A DNA stretch of 64,000 nt, from contig NZ_CP059851.1 in the NCBI RefSeq assembly GCF_014117445.1, forward strand, positions 2,418,001 through 2,482,000, given 5' to 3'. This document shows positions 28,459 to 37,507 of the stretch, piece after piece. The stretch comes from Sandaracinobacteroides saxicola (GTDB lineage Bacteria; Pseudomonadota; Alphaproteobacteria; Sphingomonadales; Sphingomonadaceae). The translations under genes were made by a program, and so were the position numbers. The first letter of the stretch is position 1. Every line of letters begins with the position of its first letter. Below the pieces are notes generated by a model that had not been told where the DNA came from, did not search any database, and was given only the letters and a program-made list of their open reading frames with translations.

Positions 28459-29742
28459 GTGACGCCCGTGACGGGGCGGGTGCGGAAAACAGCCTGGGTG
28501 CTGGCGGAATCGGCGAACGAGCCGACCTATGGCCTTATCCAGCGCTATGTCTTCGCCAGCTATTTCGTCAGCACGCTGGGTGCGGGCAGCGCTGGCGAAG
28601 CCATGTGGGGCCTGACGCTCGGCCTCGCCGGCCTCATCGTCGCCCTCTTCGGTCCGGTCGTCGGCGCACTGGCCGACGCTGCCGGCCGCGTGAAGCCATT
28701 GTTGCTGCTCTGCGCCACCGGCCTGTTCCTCGCCAACCTATCGCTCTGGTGGGCGGTGCCCGGCGTGCCGCTGTGGCAGGTCGCGCTGCTGGTCGCCGCC
28801 GGCGCCGCGCTTGTCGAGTTCGTCGCCATCCTCACCAACGCCTTCCTGCCGCGCGTCGCCGGCGCAGCGGACGCGGGAATCCTCTCCGGCCTGTCGCTCG
28901 GCCTCGCCCAGCTCACCGGCATCGTGCTGCTCCTGCTCATCCTCCTGCTCGGCGGCAGCGCCGCCACGCCCCACCTTGCCGACCGCGCCGCCGGCCCGCT
29001 GGCCGCGCTCGCCCTCGCGCTCTTCCTGCTGCCGCTCCTGCTCCTCATCCCGGACAACCCCCGCCGCGGCACCCCCGGGCCATTGCTGCGCAAGGGCCTC
29101 ACCACCCTGCTCGCCACCCTCAGGGACGCCTGGGCCAACCGCCCCATCCGCTGGCTGCTGATCGGCCGCATGTTCGGCAACGACGGCATGGCGCTGGTCT
29201 TCGCCTTCGCCGGCATCCTCGCCGGCAGCGCCTATGGCTGGGGCGCGCGCGAACTCGCGATCTACGGCATCGCCGTCACGCTGGCCGCCGCCAGCGGCGC
29301 GCTGGCCAGCGGCTGGATCGCGCTGCGCCTGGGCACCACCCGCCTGCTGCTGGCCTCCCTCATGCTCGTCGCCCTCGGCCTGGCCGGCATCCTCCTCACC
29401 GACGAAACCCGCCTCTGGGGCGTCGCCACCGGCGCCCCCGCCGGCACCTTCCTGCAAAGCCCGCAGCAGATCGGCTTCCTCCTCACCGCGATGCTGGTCG
29501 CGCTGGGCGCCGGGCCCGCCTATGCCGCCATGCGCGCGCTGATGGCCACCCTCGCCCCGCCCGATCGTGCCGCCAGCTATTTCGGCCTGTTCAGCGTCGT
29601 CGGAAAGGCCAGCGCCTTCGTCGGGCCCCTGGCCGTGGGCCTCGCCACCGCCGCCACCGGCAACCTCCGCCTGGCGCTCACCATCGGCATCCTGTTCCTC
29701 ATCGCCGCACTGGGCTGTTTCGCCCGCATCCGCGTGGCATAA
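28459..29742 (+). CDS. MFS transporter, UMF1/Atg22-like
   Basis: About 427 residues with twelve predicted transmembrane segments. The N terminus AWVLAESANEPTYGLIQRYVFASYF is characteristic of the UMF1 branch of the major facilitator superfamily. GPVVGALADAAGRVKPLL is the loop 2-3 motif and GPAYAAMRALMATLAPPDRAASYFGLFSVVGKASAFVGPL the second-half counterpart. UMF1 proteins are putative effluxers with unknown substrates. The start is uncertain: GTG codons at 28459, 28468 and 28480 and an ATG at 28420 are in frame and none has a good ribosome site. The DUF1272 gene begins 8 bp after its stop. Confidence 0.85.
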   Translation: MTPVTGRVRKTAWVLAESANEPTYGLIQRYVFASYFVSTLGAGSAGEAMWGLTLGLAGLIVALFGPVVGALADAAGRVKPLLLLCATGLFLANLSLWWAVPGVPLWQVALLVAAGAALVEFVAILTNAFLPRVAGAADAGILSGLSLGLAQLTGIVLLLLILLLGGSAATPHLADRAAGPLAALALALFLLPLLLLIPDNPRRGTPGPLLRKGLTTLLATLRDAWANRPIRWLLIGRMFGNDGMALVFAFAGILAGSAYGWGARELAIYGIAVTLAAASGALASGWIALRLGTTRLLLASLMLVALGLAGILLTDETRLWGVATGAPAGTFLQSPQQIGFLLTAMLVALGAGPAYAAMRALMATLAPPDRAASYFGLFSVVGKASAFVGPLAVGLATAATGNLRLALTIGILFLIAALGCFARIRVA

Positions 29743-29749
29743 GGCGGCG

Positions 29750-29989
29750 ATGCTCGACCTCCGCCCCCATTGCGAATGTTGCGATGCCGATCTGCCGCCC
29801 GCGGCCGACGCCCGCATCTGCTCCTTCGAATGCACCTTCTGCGCCCCCTGCGCGGACGCCATGGCCGGTCGGTGCCCGAACTGCGGCGGCAATCTGGTGC
29901 CGCGCCCCATCCGTCCCCCTGCCGCGCTTGCCGCCTACCCGCCGTCCGCCGTCCGCATCCACCGCCAGACCCCCTGCCCGCCGGCATGA
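29750..29989 (+). CDS. DUF1272 small zinc-ribbon-like protein
   Basis: The 79-residue product MLDLRPHCECCDADLPPAADARICSFECTFCAPCADAMAGRCPNCGGNLVPRPIRP matches DUF1272 closely. It has four CxxC-like pairs that almost certainly bind zinc. Function is unknown. Its last codons overlap the photolyase-like gene (ATGA), making it the head of a coupled four-gene chain. Confidence 0.93.
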   Translation: MLDLRPHCECCDADLPPAADARICSFECTFCAPCADAMAGRCPNCGGNLVPRPIRPPAALAAYPPSAVRIHRQTPCPPA

Positions 29990-31170
29990 CCTTCGCCCTC
30001 ACCCGCGCCGCCGCGCTCGAACGCCTCGCCGCCTTCCTGCCCCACGCCGGCCGCGCCTATGCCGGCACCCGCAACCTCGACCGCGGACCCGGCAAGCGCA
30101 GCAACGTCAGCGAGCTTTCGCCGGCCATCCGCCGCCGACTGATTACCGAGGAGGAGGTGGCCAAGGCTGCCCACGCCGCCCATGGCCACACGGCGGAGAA
30201 GTTCATCGCCGAGGTCTGCTGGCGCAGCTACTGGCGCGGCTGGCTCGAAGCCCGGCCGTCGGTGTGGCAGGATTATCTCACCCAGGTCGCGGCCGCCGAC
30301 CTCGACCTCTCCCGCGATGCCGGCCTGCGCACCGCCTATGCCGACGCCGTCAACGGCCGCACCGGCATCGACGCCTTCGATGGGTGGGCGCGCGAACTCA
30401 CCGACACCGGCTATCTCCACAACCACGCCCGCATGAGCTTCGCCAGCATCTGGATCTTCACGCTCCGCCTGCCCTGGGCGCTTGGCGCCGCGCATTTCTA
30501 CCGCCACCTGCTCGATGCCTGCCCCGCGTCCAACACGCTCGGCTGGCGATGGGTCGCCGGCCTCCAGACGCCCGGCAAGACCTATCTCGCCCGCGCGGCC
30601 ATCATCCGCGACACCAGCTGCGGCCGCTTCCGCGTCGAGGCCTCGCTCGCCACCAGCGCACCCCCGCTCGCCGGCCCACCCCACCCCGCACCAATCCCCC
30701 CGTCGCGCCTGTCCCCACCCGATCCCGCCGCCCGCACCCTGGTCTGGATCACCTCAGAGGACTGCACCCCCGAAACCCTCGATTTCGGCATAAGCCCGCT
30801 GGCCATCGTCGCCGTGGACTCGATCGGCGGCGACCCCGCCGATGCGAAGCGCGCCGCCGCCGACTCCGCGCTCGCCGATGCCTGCATCCGCGCCGAGGCC
30901 CATTTCCAGGCCCCCGTCACCCGCCTGCCCGAAGCCGCCCTGCTCGATGCGCTGGACGACGCCGCCACCGCGGCCCGCGCCACCCAGATCGTCACGCCCT
31001 ACGCCCCCGTCGGCCCGGTCGCCGACCGTATCGCATCGCTCACCGACCCGCTCGCCCGCCGCGGCATCGCGCTGCGCCGCGTCCTCCGCCCCTGGGATGC
31101 CCGCGCCTGGCCGCACGCCACGCGGGGCTTCTTCGCCTTCAAACCCGTCATCCCCTCGCTGCTGGCATGA
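29986..31170 (+). CDS. Photolyase/cryptochrome-related FAD-binding protein with swapped domain order
   Basis: The 394-residue product starts directly with a photolyase-type FAD-binding helical domain (about 1-220): SNVSELSPAIRRRLI, AEKFIAEVCWRSYWRGWLEARP, DAFDGWARELTDTGYLHNHARMSFASIWIF and a SNTLGWRWVAGLQTPGKTYLA end. The alpha/beta domain that precedes this in DNA photolyases is missing at the N terminus. After a Pro-rich linker, residues about 240-394 instead form an alpha/beta-like part beginning RTLVWITSEDC, which recalls the photolyase opening strand (LVWFRRDLR), and ending GFFAFKPVIPSLL. It looks like a circular permutation. Repair, photoreception and a non-light role are all possible. 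Confidence 0.8.
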   Translation: MTFALTRAAALERLAAFLPHAGRAYAGTRNLDRGPGKRSNVSELSPAIRRRLITEEEVAKAAHAAHGHTAEKFIAEVCWRSYWRGWLEARPSVWQDYLTQVAAADLDLSRDAGLRTAYADAVNGRTGIDAFDGWARELTDTGYLHNHARMSFASIWIFTLRLPWALGAAHFYRHLLDACPASNTLGWRWVAGLQTPGKTYLARAAIIRDTSCGRFRVEASLATSAPPLAGPPHPAPIPPSRLSPPDPAARTLVWITSEDCTPETLDFGISPLAIVAVDSIGGDPADAKRAAADSALADACIRAEAHFQAPVTRLPEAALLDALDDAATAARATQIVTPYAPVGPVADRIASLTDPLARRGIALRRVLRPWDARAWPHATRGFFAFKPVIPSLLA

Positions 31171-32012
31171 TCCCCTTCCGCGCCTCCGGCCTTCGCGCCG
31201 CCTCCCTGCTCCTCACCAGCCCGCATAGCGGCACCTACCTGCCGCCGGCCTTCCGCACCACCAGCCACCTCTCCACCCTGGCGCTGCGCCGCATCGAGGA
31301 CGCCCATGTCGGCACCCTCCTCGCCCTCGCCGTCGAGCGCGGCGCGCCGCTTATCGAAGCCACGCACGCCCGCGCCTGGCTCGACCTGAACCGCGCCGAG
31401 GATGAACTCGACCCCGGCCTGTTCGACACCCCACCCCCTCGCCCGCTCGCCGATACCGAGCGCGTGCGCGCCGGCTACGGCCTCATCCCGAAACTCGCCG
31501 GCACCCACACCCCCATTCACCATCGCCCGCTCCAATGGGCCGATGCAGAGGCCCGGATCGAGACCCTCCACCGCCCCTGGCACGCGGAAATCGCCGCCCG
31601 CCTCGCCGCGGCCCGATCGCAGCATGGCACGGCGCTTCTCCTCGATTGCCACTCCATGCCGACCCTGCCCGGCCCCCGCCCCGCCCAGGTGGTGCTGGGG
31701 GACGCGCACGGCACCACGGCCGACCCCGCATTGACCGCGGCGGTCGCGGACTGGCTGCGCGGCCGCGGCTGGCGGGTCGCGCTTAACGCCCCCTATGCCG
31801 GCGGCCACGCCATCCGCCGTCACGGCGCCCCCGCCCAGGGCATCCACGCCCTCCAGCTCGAAATCGACCGCGCGCTGTACATGGACCTTGCCACGCTCCG
31901 CCCCAACGCCGGCTTCGTGCGCCTCGCCTCCATGCTGGCGGATTTGGCGGGCTGGTGTCTCGCCCGAGCCCCGGCCATCATGGCCGGCCAGTGGCGACAG
32001 GCAGCGGAATGA
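31167..32012 (+). CDS. N-formylglutamate amidohydrolase family protein
   Basis: A 281-residue protein of the N-formylglutamate amidohydrolase (HutG-like) fold. LLLTSPHSGTYLPPAF has the conserved metal/substrate Ser-Pro-His-Ser-Gly. IEDAHVGTLLALA, HARAWLDLNRAEDELDP, YGLIPKLAG, LLLDCHSMPTLPG and NAPYAGGHAIRRHGAPAQGIHALQLEIDRALYM follow the family order. The family hydrolyses N-formylglutamate or other N-acyl amino acids, sometimes in histidine degradation. No hut genes are near, so the true substrate may differ. Both ends overlap neighbours by four bases (ATGA). Confidence 0.88.
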   Translation: MIPFRASGLRAASLLLTSPHSGTYLPPAFRTTSHLSTLALRRIEDAHVGTLLALAVERGAPLIEATHARAWLDLNRAEDELDPGLFDTPPPRPLADTERVRAGYGLIPKLAGTHTPIHHRPLQWADAEARIETLHRPWHAEIAARLAAARSQHGTALLLDCHSMPTLPGPRPAQVVLGDAHGTTADPALTAAVADWLRGRGWRVALNAPYAGGHAIRRHGAPAQGIHALQLEIDRALYMDLATLRPNAGFVRLASMLADLAGWCLARAPAIMAGQWRQAAE

Positions 32013-33322
32013 CCAGGGTTCTCATCATCGGCGCGGGGTGCAGCGGCTTCACCACGGCAAAACGGCTGAAGGACGCCGGTGTCGCCTTCGACTGGTTCGA
32101 AATGTCGGACCGCATCGGCGGCAACTGGGCCTATGGCAACCCCAACGGCCGCAGCGCCGCCTACCAGTCGCTGCACATCGACACCTCCAAATGGCGCCTG
32201 GCGTTCGAGGATTTCCCTGTCCCCGCCAACTGGCCGGACTTCCCGCACCACAGCCTGATCAACGATTATTTCAACGCCTATGTCAATCATTTCGGCCTGC
32301 GCCCGCTGATCCATTTCAATCACGAGGTGCAGTCCGTCCGCCAGCATGAAGACGCCACCTGGCACGCCACCGTCAACGGCGACGCGCGCGGCCCCTACAG
32401 CCATGTCGCGGTCGCCAACGGCCACCACTGGTGCCCCAACATCCCCGACATCCCCGGCCATTTCGACGGCATCGAGATGCACGCCCGCGATTACCGCACG
32501 CCCTTCGAACCGGTGAACATGGTGGGCAAGCGCATTGTCGTCGTCGGGCTCGGCAACACCGCGGTCGACATCGCCTCCGAGCTCGGCCAGCGCACCATCG
32601 CCGCCCGGCTGTGGGTCAGAGCGCGGCGCGGCGTCTGGGTCCTGCCGAAATACCGGAACGGCCAGCCGATGGACAAGACCATCCTCCCCGGCTGGTTCCC
32701 GCTCGGCCTGAAACGCCGGCTCGGTGCCGCCGCGGTCAAGAAGATGGTCGGCCGCATGGAGGATTTCGGCCTCCCAACGCCCGACCATGAGCCGCTGGAA
32801 GCCCACCCCACCGTCAGCAGCGAGTTCCTCGCCCGCCTGGGCAGCGGCGACATCGCCGTGAAACCGATGGTCAGCGAAAAAGTTGGATCCGAGCTGGTCT
32901 TCGCCGACGGCAGCCGCGAGACCGTCGATGTCCTCATCCACGCCACCGGCTACCGCCTCAGCTTTCCCTTCCTGGACGCGCGGGACGTCGCGCTGAAGGA
33001 CAATCACCTGCCCCTGTTCAAGCGCATGGTGCAGGCCGAACCGCGCCTGCACGGCCTGTGGTTCATGGGCCTTGCGCAGCCGCTCCCCACCCTCGTCAAC
33101 TTCGCCGAACAGCAGTCGAAACTCTTCGTCGCGCACCTGACCGGCGCCTACACCCTGCCCTCTCCCTCCGACATGGCCCGTATCATCGCCGCCGACGAAG
33201 CCGCCCACAAAGGCCATTATTACAGCAGCCCCCGCCACACCATCCAGGTCGACTTCGACCGCTATTGCCACGACCTCCGCGCCGAAATGACCCGCGGCGC
33301 AAAACGCAAGGTGGCGGCCTGA
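32009..33322 (+). CDS. Flavin-containing monooxygenase
   Basis: A 437-residue class B flavoprotein monooxygenase. The FAD Rossmann motif GAGCSG is at 8-13, then FEMSDRIGGNWAYGNPNG, the FMO fingerprint F-x-G-x-x-x-H-x-x-x-Y in HFDGIEMHARDYRTP, and the NADPH motif VVVGLGNTAVDIASEL. LIHATGYRLSFPFLD matches the ATGY segment. FMOs use NADPH and O2 to oxygenate soft nucleophiles (N or S) or ketones; no substrate is indicated. It ends the coupled chain DUF1272/photolyase-like/amidohydrolase/FMO. The next 241 bp before the adhesin stop hold no feature I could identify. Confidence 0.92.
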   Translation: MTRVLIIGAGCSGFTTAKRLKDAGVAFDWFEMSDRIGGNWAYGNPNGRSAAYQSLHIDTSKWRLAFEDFPVPANWPDFPHHSLINDYFNAYVNHFGLRPLIHFNHEVQSVRQHEDATWHATVNGDARGPYSHVAVANGHHWCPNIPDIPGHFDGIEMHARDYRTPFEPVNMVGKRIVVVGLGNTAVDIASELGQRTIAARLWVRARRGVWVLPKYRNGQPMDKTILPGWFPLGLKRRLGAAAVKKMVGRMEDFGLPTPDHEPLEAHPTVSSEFLARLGSGDIAVKPMVSEKVGSELVFADGSRETVDVLIHATGYRLSFPFLDARDVALKDNHLPLFKRMVQAEPRLHGLWFMGLAQPLPTLVNFAEQQSKLFVAHLTGAYTLPSPSDMARIIAADEAAHKGHYYSSPRHTIQVDFDRYCHDLRAEMTRGAKRKVAA

Positions 33323-33563
33323 CAACGAAGAACGTCGTCGCCTGCCAATTCACGCTGTCTGATATCGCGCAGCGGCAAGCGCCGTCAGCGTGCAATGTGG
33401 ATCCCGGGGTGCTGGTCCCGTGCCTCCATCACGGGGCTGAACATGTCGTTGCCAGCCAGCGTCCATATGCCCTCGATCGTGTCGTTCGGTTCAGCATTGT
33501 GGAAATATCGAACATTCGTTTTGAGAGACTTATGGCTCCCTATCCCGGGTCATTTCGCGTGGG

Positions 33564-36500
33564 TCAGAATTGATACCCCAGTCCGACGCTGTATCCAACC
33601 TTGCGGGTGAAGCTTTCCCAGGTGGCGCCGGCCTTGAAGATGGTGCGGCCGTCGTCGAACGCCTTGGAGAAGCCGGCGGCGACTGCATTGACATCGCCAC
33701 GGCCGCCCAGCGCCACCGCGATCATGCCCATGCCTGGCACGATCACTTGCGGCAGGCCGGCGAGGGCGTTGCTGCTGGCAGCGGCGGCATCGATCTTGCG
33801 GTCCATCCGCGCGAGGTCGAAGCTGACCCGCGACAGCGCCTGGTCGGTGTAGGCATTCGCCTGCGACAGCGTTTGCGCCGCGCTGGCGTTCAATTGCCCG
33901 ACATTGACGGCATCGGTCGGCAGCGTGCCTATGCCGACGTTGCGCATCGGCACGGCATCCCCGCCGGGATTGAGCGTGACGCTGCCGCGGCCCGCATCAT
34001 ATTGCACGCTGTTGCCGGCCGTCTGCAGGGCAGCATCCGCGGTCGCCTGTGCCTGCTGCGCGGCAGTTGTGGCGGCGCTGGCAACCCCGGCGGCGCTCGA
34101 AACGCCGGAGTCGAGCGCCGCCACTGCCGCACCGACGTTGCCATAGGAAACGCCCTGCACTGCATAGCTGGGCGCCGTTACCGCGCCGGTTGTCGGATCG
34201 ACCGTGGAACCGCCGCCAAGCGCGTCGGCCACACCCCGCAACGCCTGGTTGGTGGCTGCGAGCTGCCCGCCGTTGACCGCCGCGGTGGAACCCGGCGCCA
34301 CGCTGCCGGCCGCAACATTGGTCAGCGCCACCGGAGCTGCACCGCTGCCGCCGAGCGTGATCGCCGACTTCGACCCGTCGTCATACTGGACAGCATTGGC
34401 GGTCGATGTGCGCAGCTGGCTGACATTGACTGCATCGGTATCCGCCACACCCGCCGTGACCCCGGCAAGCGTGCGCGTTCCACCGCTCCCGGTCAGGTCC
34501 ACGACCGTGCCGCCGGTCGCGGCGCCAACGGTGATCGTGCCTGCACCCGGCGCTCCGCCCGTTTGCTGCACAAGCCCCACTGTGCCGGCGTTCACCGCCT
34601 GTTGCAGGTTGGTAATGGCACTCGTGTTGCCGGCAATCGCCAGGGTGTTAGCCGCCGTCGCTCCGTCGAGCGCGGTCAGCGCATCGCCGACATTGTTGAA
34701 GCTGCTGCCCTGAACAGCATAAGTCGGCGCGGAGATGGCACCGGTCAGCGGGTCATGGGTCGCGCCGCCGCCCAGCGCCGCTGCGGTATCGGCCCCGGTT
34801 TTGGCCGCGGCTTGCTGGGCTGCGAACAACTGACCGCCGTTGACGGCCTGGGTCGAACCAGCCGCGAGCTCGCCCGCGGCAACATTGTCCAGGGTCACGG
34901 GACCGGCGCCGGCGCCGACCAGCGCGAGATTCTGGGTCGGGGTGCCGCCGTTCGGTGTCGTTGGGCTGCCTGGATTGGCATAGCGTACCGGACCGACGCC
35001 GCCATTGGCGACATTGTTCGACAGCGCGTTGATCGCGTTGCTGTTGTTGGTCGTCGCACCATCGAGCGCGGTCAGCGCGCCGCCGATAGTGTTGTAGGTA
35101 TTTCCCTGCACTGCGTAGCTGGGCGGGGTCACGGTGCCGGTCGCCGGATCGACCCCGGCGCCGCCACCGAGCGTGTTCGCCACCGAGGTCAGCGCGGCGC
35201 TCACCTGCCCGCCGTTGACCGCCGCTGTCGAACCGGGCGCGACAGCGCCGGGCGCCAGGTTGGTGACCGATACCGGTGCGCCGCCTGGGCCGCCCAGCGT
35301 GATCGTGGACTTCGACGGATCGTCATATTGGACCGCATTGCCGGTCGCGGCCTGCAACTGGCTGACATTGACGGCATCGGTGGGTGTGACGCCGGCGCTG
35401 ACGCCGGCGAGCGTGCGGGTGCCCGATGTGCCGGTGAAGTCCACCATTGTGCCGGCGGTCGTGGCGCCCACGGTCAGGTTGCCGGTGCCCGGCGCGCCAC
35501 CCACCTGCTGCACCAACCCGATCGTGCCGTTGCCGAGGCCGGTCTGCAAGTTGGTGATGGCTGTCGTGTTGCCGGTCGTCGCCGTGTCAATCGCCGACAG
35601 AGCCGAGCCGACATCACCATAGCTGCTGCCTTGCACCGTGTAGCTCGGCGGCGCGATCTGGCCCGTGACCGGGTCATATGTGGCACCACCGCCCAGATGC
35701 GTGGTGATGGCGTTGCCCAGCGTGTTGCGGGCATTGGTTTCGGTGGTCGCCGCCGTATCGAGCGCGGCAAGCGCCGCACCGACATTGCTGAAGTTCCCGC
35801 CCTGAACGGTGAAGCTGGGGGAAGCAATTTGACCCGTCAGAGGATCATAGGTCGCGCCGCCGCCCAGATGGGTCGAGATTGCATTGCCGAGCGCGTTGCG
35901 ACCCATGTTTTCTACCGTGAGCTGGGCGACGGTCACGGCGTCGTCGGGCGCGCCGCCGTCGGCCAGGTTGCTGAGGCGCCGCTTCAGCCCGGCATTGCCG
36001 AAGCTGATGAAATTTGCCGGGGCGGCCTGGTTGGTGAGGAAGCCGGGGATCGACGGCGCGGTCGTGCCGGTATCGCTGCCAAGGCCGATGGCGGCGCCGC
36101 CACTGACCTGCACCAGTGCGTTTGTGCCAAGCGCCAGGCCATCCACTGCACCGGCAACCACGCGCGCCCCATTGCCGATGGCGATGCTTCGGGCAGCACC
36201 GTCGGCGATCTGGGCGCCGCCGCCGATGGCCGATGCACCCGCCGCGTTTGCGCCCACGCGCGCATCACCCCCGATGGCGGCCGATCCGGTGGACGCAGTG
36301 CCCACCCGCGTGTTGCTGCCAAAAGCGGTGCCGCCGCCCGCATTCGCGTCAACCAGCGTGTTGTTCCCAAAGGCGATGCCGCCCGCTGAGCCTGTGCGGA
36401 CCGTGGCGTTGAGTCCCATCGCGACGGCGCCGGTCGAAGCGGCAAAAGCGCTTTGGCCGATGGCGGTCGAATTGTCGCCACTCGCGCGCACGCCGGCGGA

Positions 36501-37475
36501 GAAGGCCTGGCCACCGATGGCGACTGCATTCAAACCGCTCGCCACAGCTTGGTCACCGATGGCGGTTTGGCTGCCGGCGCCGGTCGCCTTGGCCTCGATG
36601 CCGATGGCGACCGGACTGGCGCCGCGGCCCGCACTGGTATTGGCATTGGCGTTCTGACCGATGGCAACACCGAACGCCTGGCCGCCGCCGGTATTGATGG
36701 CCGTTGAATTCACACCGATGGCAACGCCTGCCCCATCCCGCGCCTGGGCATTGTTGCCCATGGCGATCGCACCCGTCGTGAGCGCCCGGGCATTGGAGCC
36801 GATCGCCACCGATTGGCCGCCGACCGCCTGCGCGTCCGCGCCCGACGAATTGACGCGGAAATATCGAAGGTTGTTGTTGATCAGGGTAAAGGCACCCCCG
36901 ACCGACGAGGTTGTGCCGCCCAGAATCGTATAGGTCGGCGCCGTCAGGATGCCTGTGCTGTCGGTATAGCTCGCGCCGCCGCCCAGCACGGTCGCCAGGT
37001 TCTGGCCCAGCAAGCTGACGTTTCGTTGCACCGAGAATAGCTGCGAGCCGTTGACGGCATCGGTCGAGGTTGCGCTCACCTGACCCGCCGCGAGCTGCTG
37101 CAGCTGCCGCTGGCCTGCAGCGCCACCGATTGACACGACGCTGAACGCTGTTCCGGCATTGTTGGCGATACCAAGCGCAGCGTTCCCGGCGGTCGACGAG
37201 GCAGCGCCGGTGGTGGATCCGCTGCCCAGCGCAACCGATCCCGCCACCGATGCGATCGCATTGGCACCGACGGCAACGGCATTCGCTCCCGTCGAACTGG
37301 CGTTGCTGCCGGCGGCGACCTGGCCGTTCGTGTTGGATTGATAGGCACCGTCGGCAGGTGCGGTGATGACCTGGGCGTGCAGGGAGGCGGTGGCCACCCC
37401 GGCGAGCAGCACGGCACGGCCGGTGGCTGGCAGCAGGGTTGCGAGGCTATGCTTGATCACTTTTCGTCCTTTCAT
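33564..37475 (-). CDS. Trimeric autotransporter adhesin (YadA-like)
   Basis: A 1303-residue surface adhesin (type Vc secretion). The signal peptide ends near SLHAQ. The head is a left-handed beta-roll of about 14-residue repeats, for example VAIGSNARALTTGAIAMG and TAIGDQAVASGLNAVAIG. Neck motifs DAVNGSQL, DAVTVAQL, DAVNVSQL and AVNGGQL punctuate a stalk rich in LGGGATYDPxTG and VQG repeats. It ends in a YadA anchor (SFDLARMDRKIDAAAASSNALAGL to KVGYSVGLGYQF), which trimerises to a 12-strand pore. A module recurs at a spacing of 942 bp. It is the last of three minus-strand genes and probably mediates surface adhesion. Confidence 0.95.
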   Translation of the reverse strand: MKGRKVIKHSLATLLPATGRAVLLAGVATASLHAQVITAPADGAYQSNTNGQVAAGSNASSTGANAVAVGANAIASVAGSVALGSGSTTGAASSTAGNAALGIANNAGTAFSVVSIGGAAGQRQLQQLAAGQVSATSTDAVNGSQLFSVQRNVSLLGQNLATVLGGGASYTDSTGILTAPTYTILGGTTSSVGGAFTLINNNLRYFRVNSSGADAQAVGGQSVAIGSNARALTTGAIAMGNNAQARDGAGVAIGVNSTAINTGGGQAFGVAIGQNANANTSAGRGASPVAIGIEAKATGAGSQTAIGDQAVASGLNAVAIGGQAFSAGVRASGDNSTAIGQSAFAASTGAVAMGLNATVRTGSAGGIAFGNNTLVDANAGGGTAFGSNTRVGTASTGSAAIGGDARVGANAAGASAIGGGAQIADGAARSIAIGNGARVVAGAVDGLALGTNALVQVSGGAAIGLGSDTGTTAPSIPGFLTNQAAPANFISFGNAGLKRRLSNLADGGAPDDAVTVAQLTVENMGRNALGNAISTHLGGGATYDPLTGQIASPSFTVQGGNFSNVGAALAALDTAATTETNARNTLGNAITTHLGGGATYDPVTGQIAPPSYTVQGSSYGDVGSALSAIDTATTGNTTAITNLQTGLGNGTIGLVQQVGGAPGTGNLTVGATTAGTMVDFTGTSGTRTLAGVSAGVTPTDAVNVSQLQAATGNAVQYDDPSKSTITLGGPGGAPVSVTNLAPGAVAPGSTAAVNGGQVSAALTSVANTLGGGAGVDPATGTVTPPSYAVQGNTYNTIGGALTALDGATTNNSNAINALSNNVANGGVGPVRYANPGSPTTPNGGTPTQNLALVGAGAGPVTLDNVAAGELAAGSTQAVNGGQLFAAQQAAAKTGADTAAALGGGATHDPLTGAISAPTYAVQGSSFNNVGDALTALDGATAANTLAIAGNTSAITNLQQAVNAGTVGLVQQTGGAPGAGTITVGAATGGTVVDLTGSGGTRTLAGVTAGVADTDAVNVSQLRTSTANAVQYDDGSKSAITLGGSGAAPVALTNVAAGSVAPGSTAAVNGGQLAATNQALRGVADALGGGSTVDPTTGAVTAPSYAVQGVSYGNVGAAVAALDSGVSSAAGVASAATTAAQQAQATADAALQTAGNSVQYDAGRGSVTLNPGGDAVPMRNVGIGTLPTDAVNVGQLNASAAQTLSQANAYTDQALSRVSFDLARMDRKIDAAAASSNALAGLPQVIVPGMGMIAVALGGRGDVNAVAAGFSKAFDDGRTIFKAGATWESFTRKVGYSVGLGYQF

Positions 37476-37507
37476 GGTTACGCCATCACCGCACACATCC
37501 GCGGTGG

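Noticed and set aside
28296-31166. The first 957 codons of a 1238-codon open frame on the plus strand
   Set aside because: Low-complexity Pro/Arg/His-rich shadow of the MFS and photolyase-like genes in another frame. Only the last 281 codons, starting at 31167, are a real gene.
33570-36389. A 939-codon plus-strand open frame opposite the adhesin
   Set aside because: Antisense shadow of the autotransporter. Its composition is Arg/Gly-rich and shows no domain; the minus-strand frame has clear YadA motifs.
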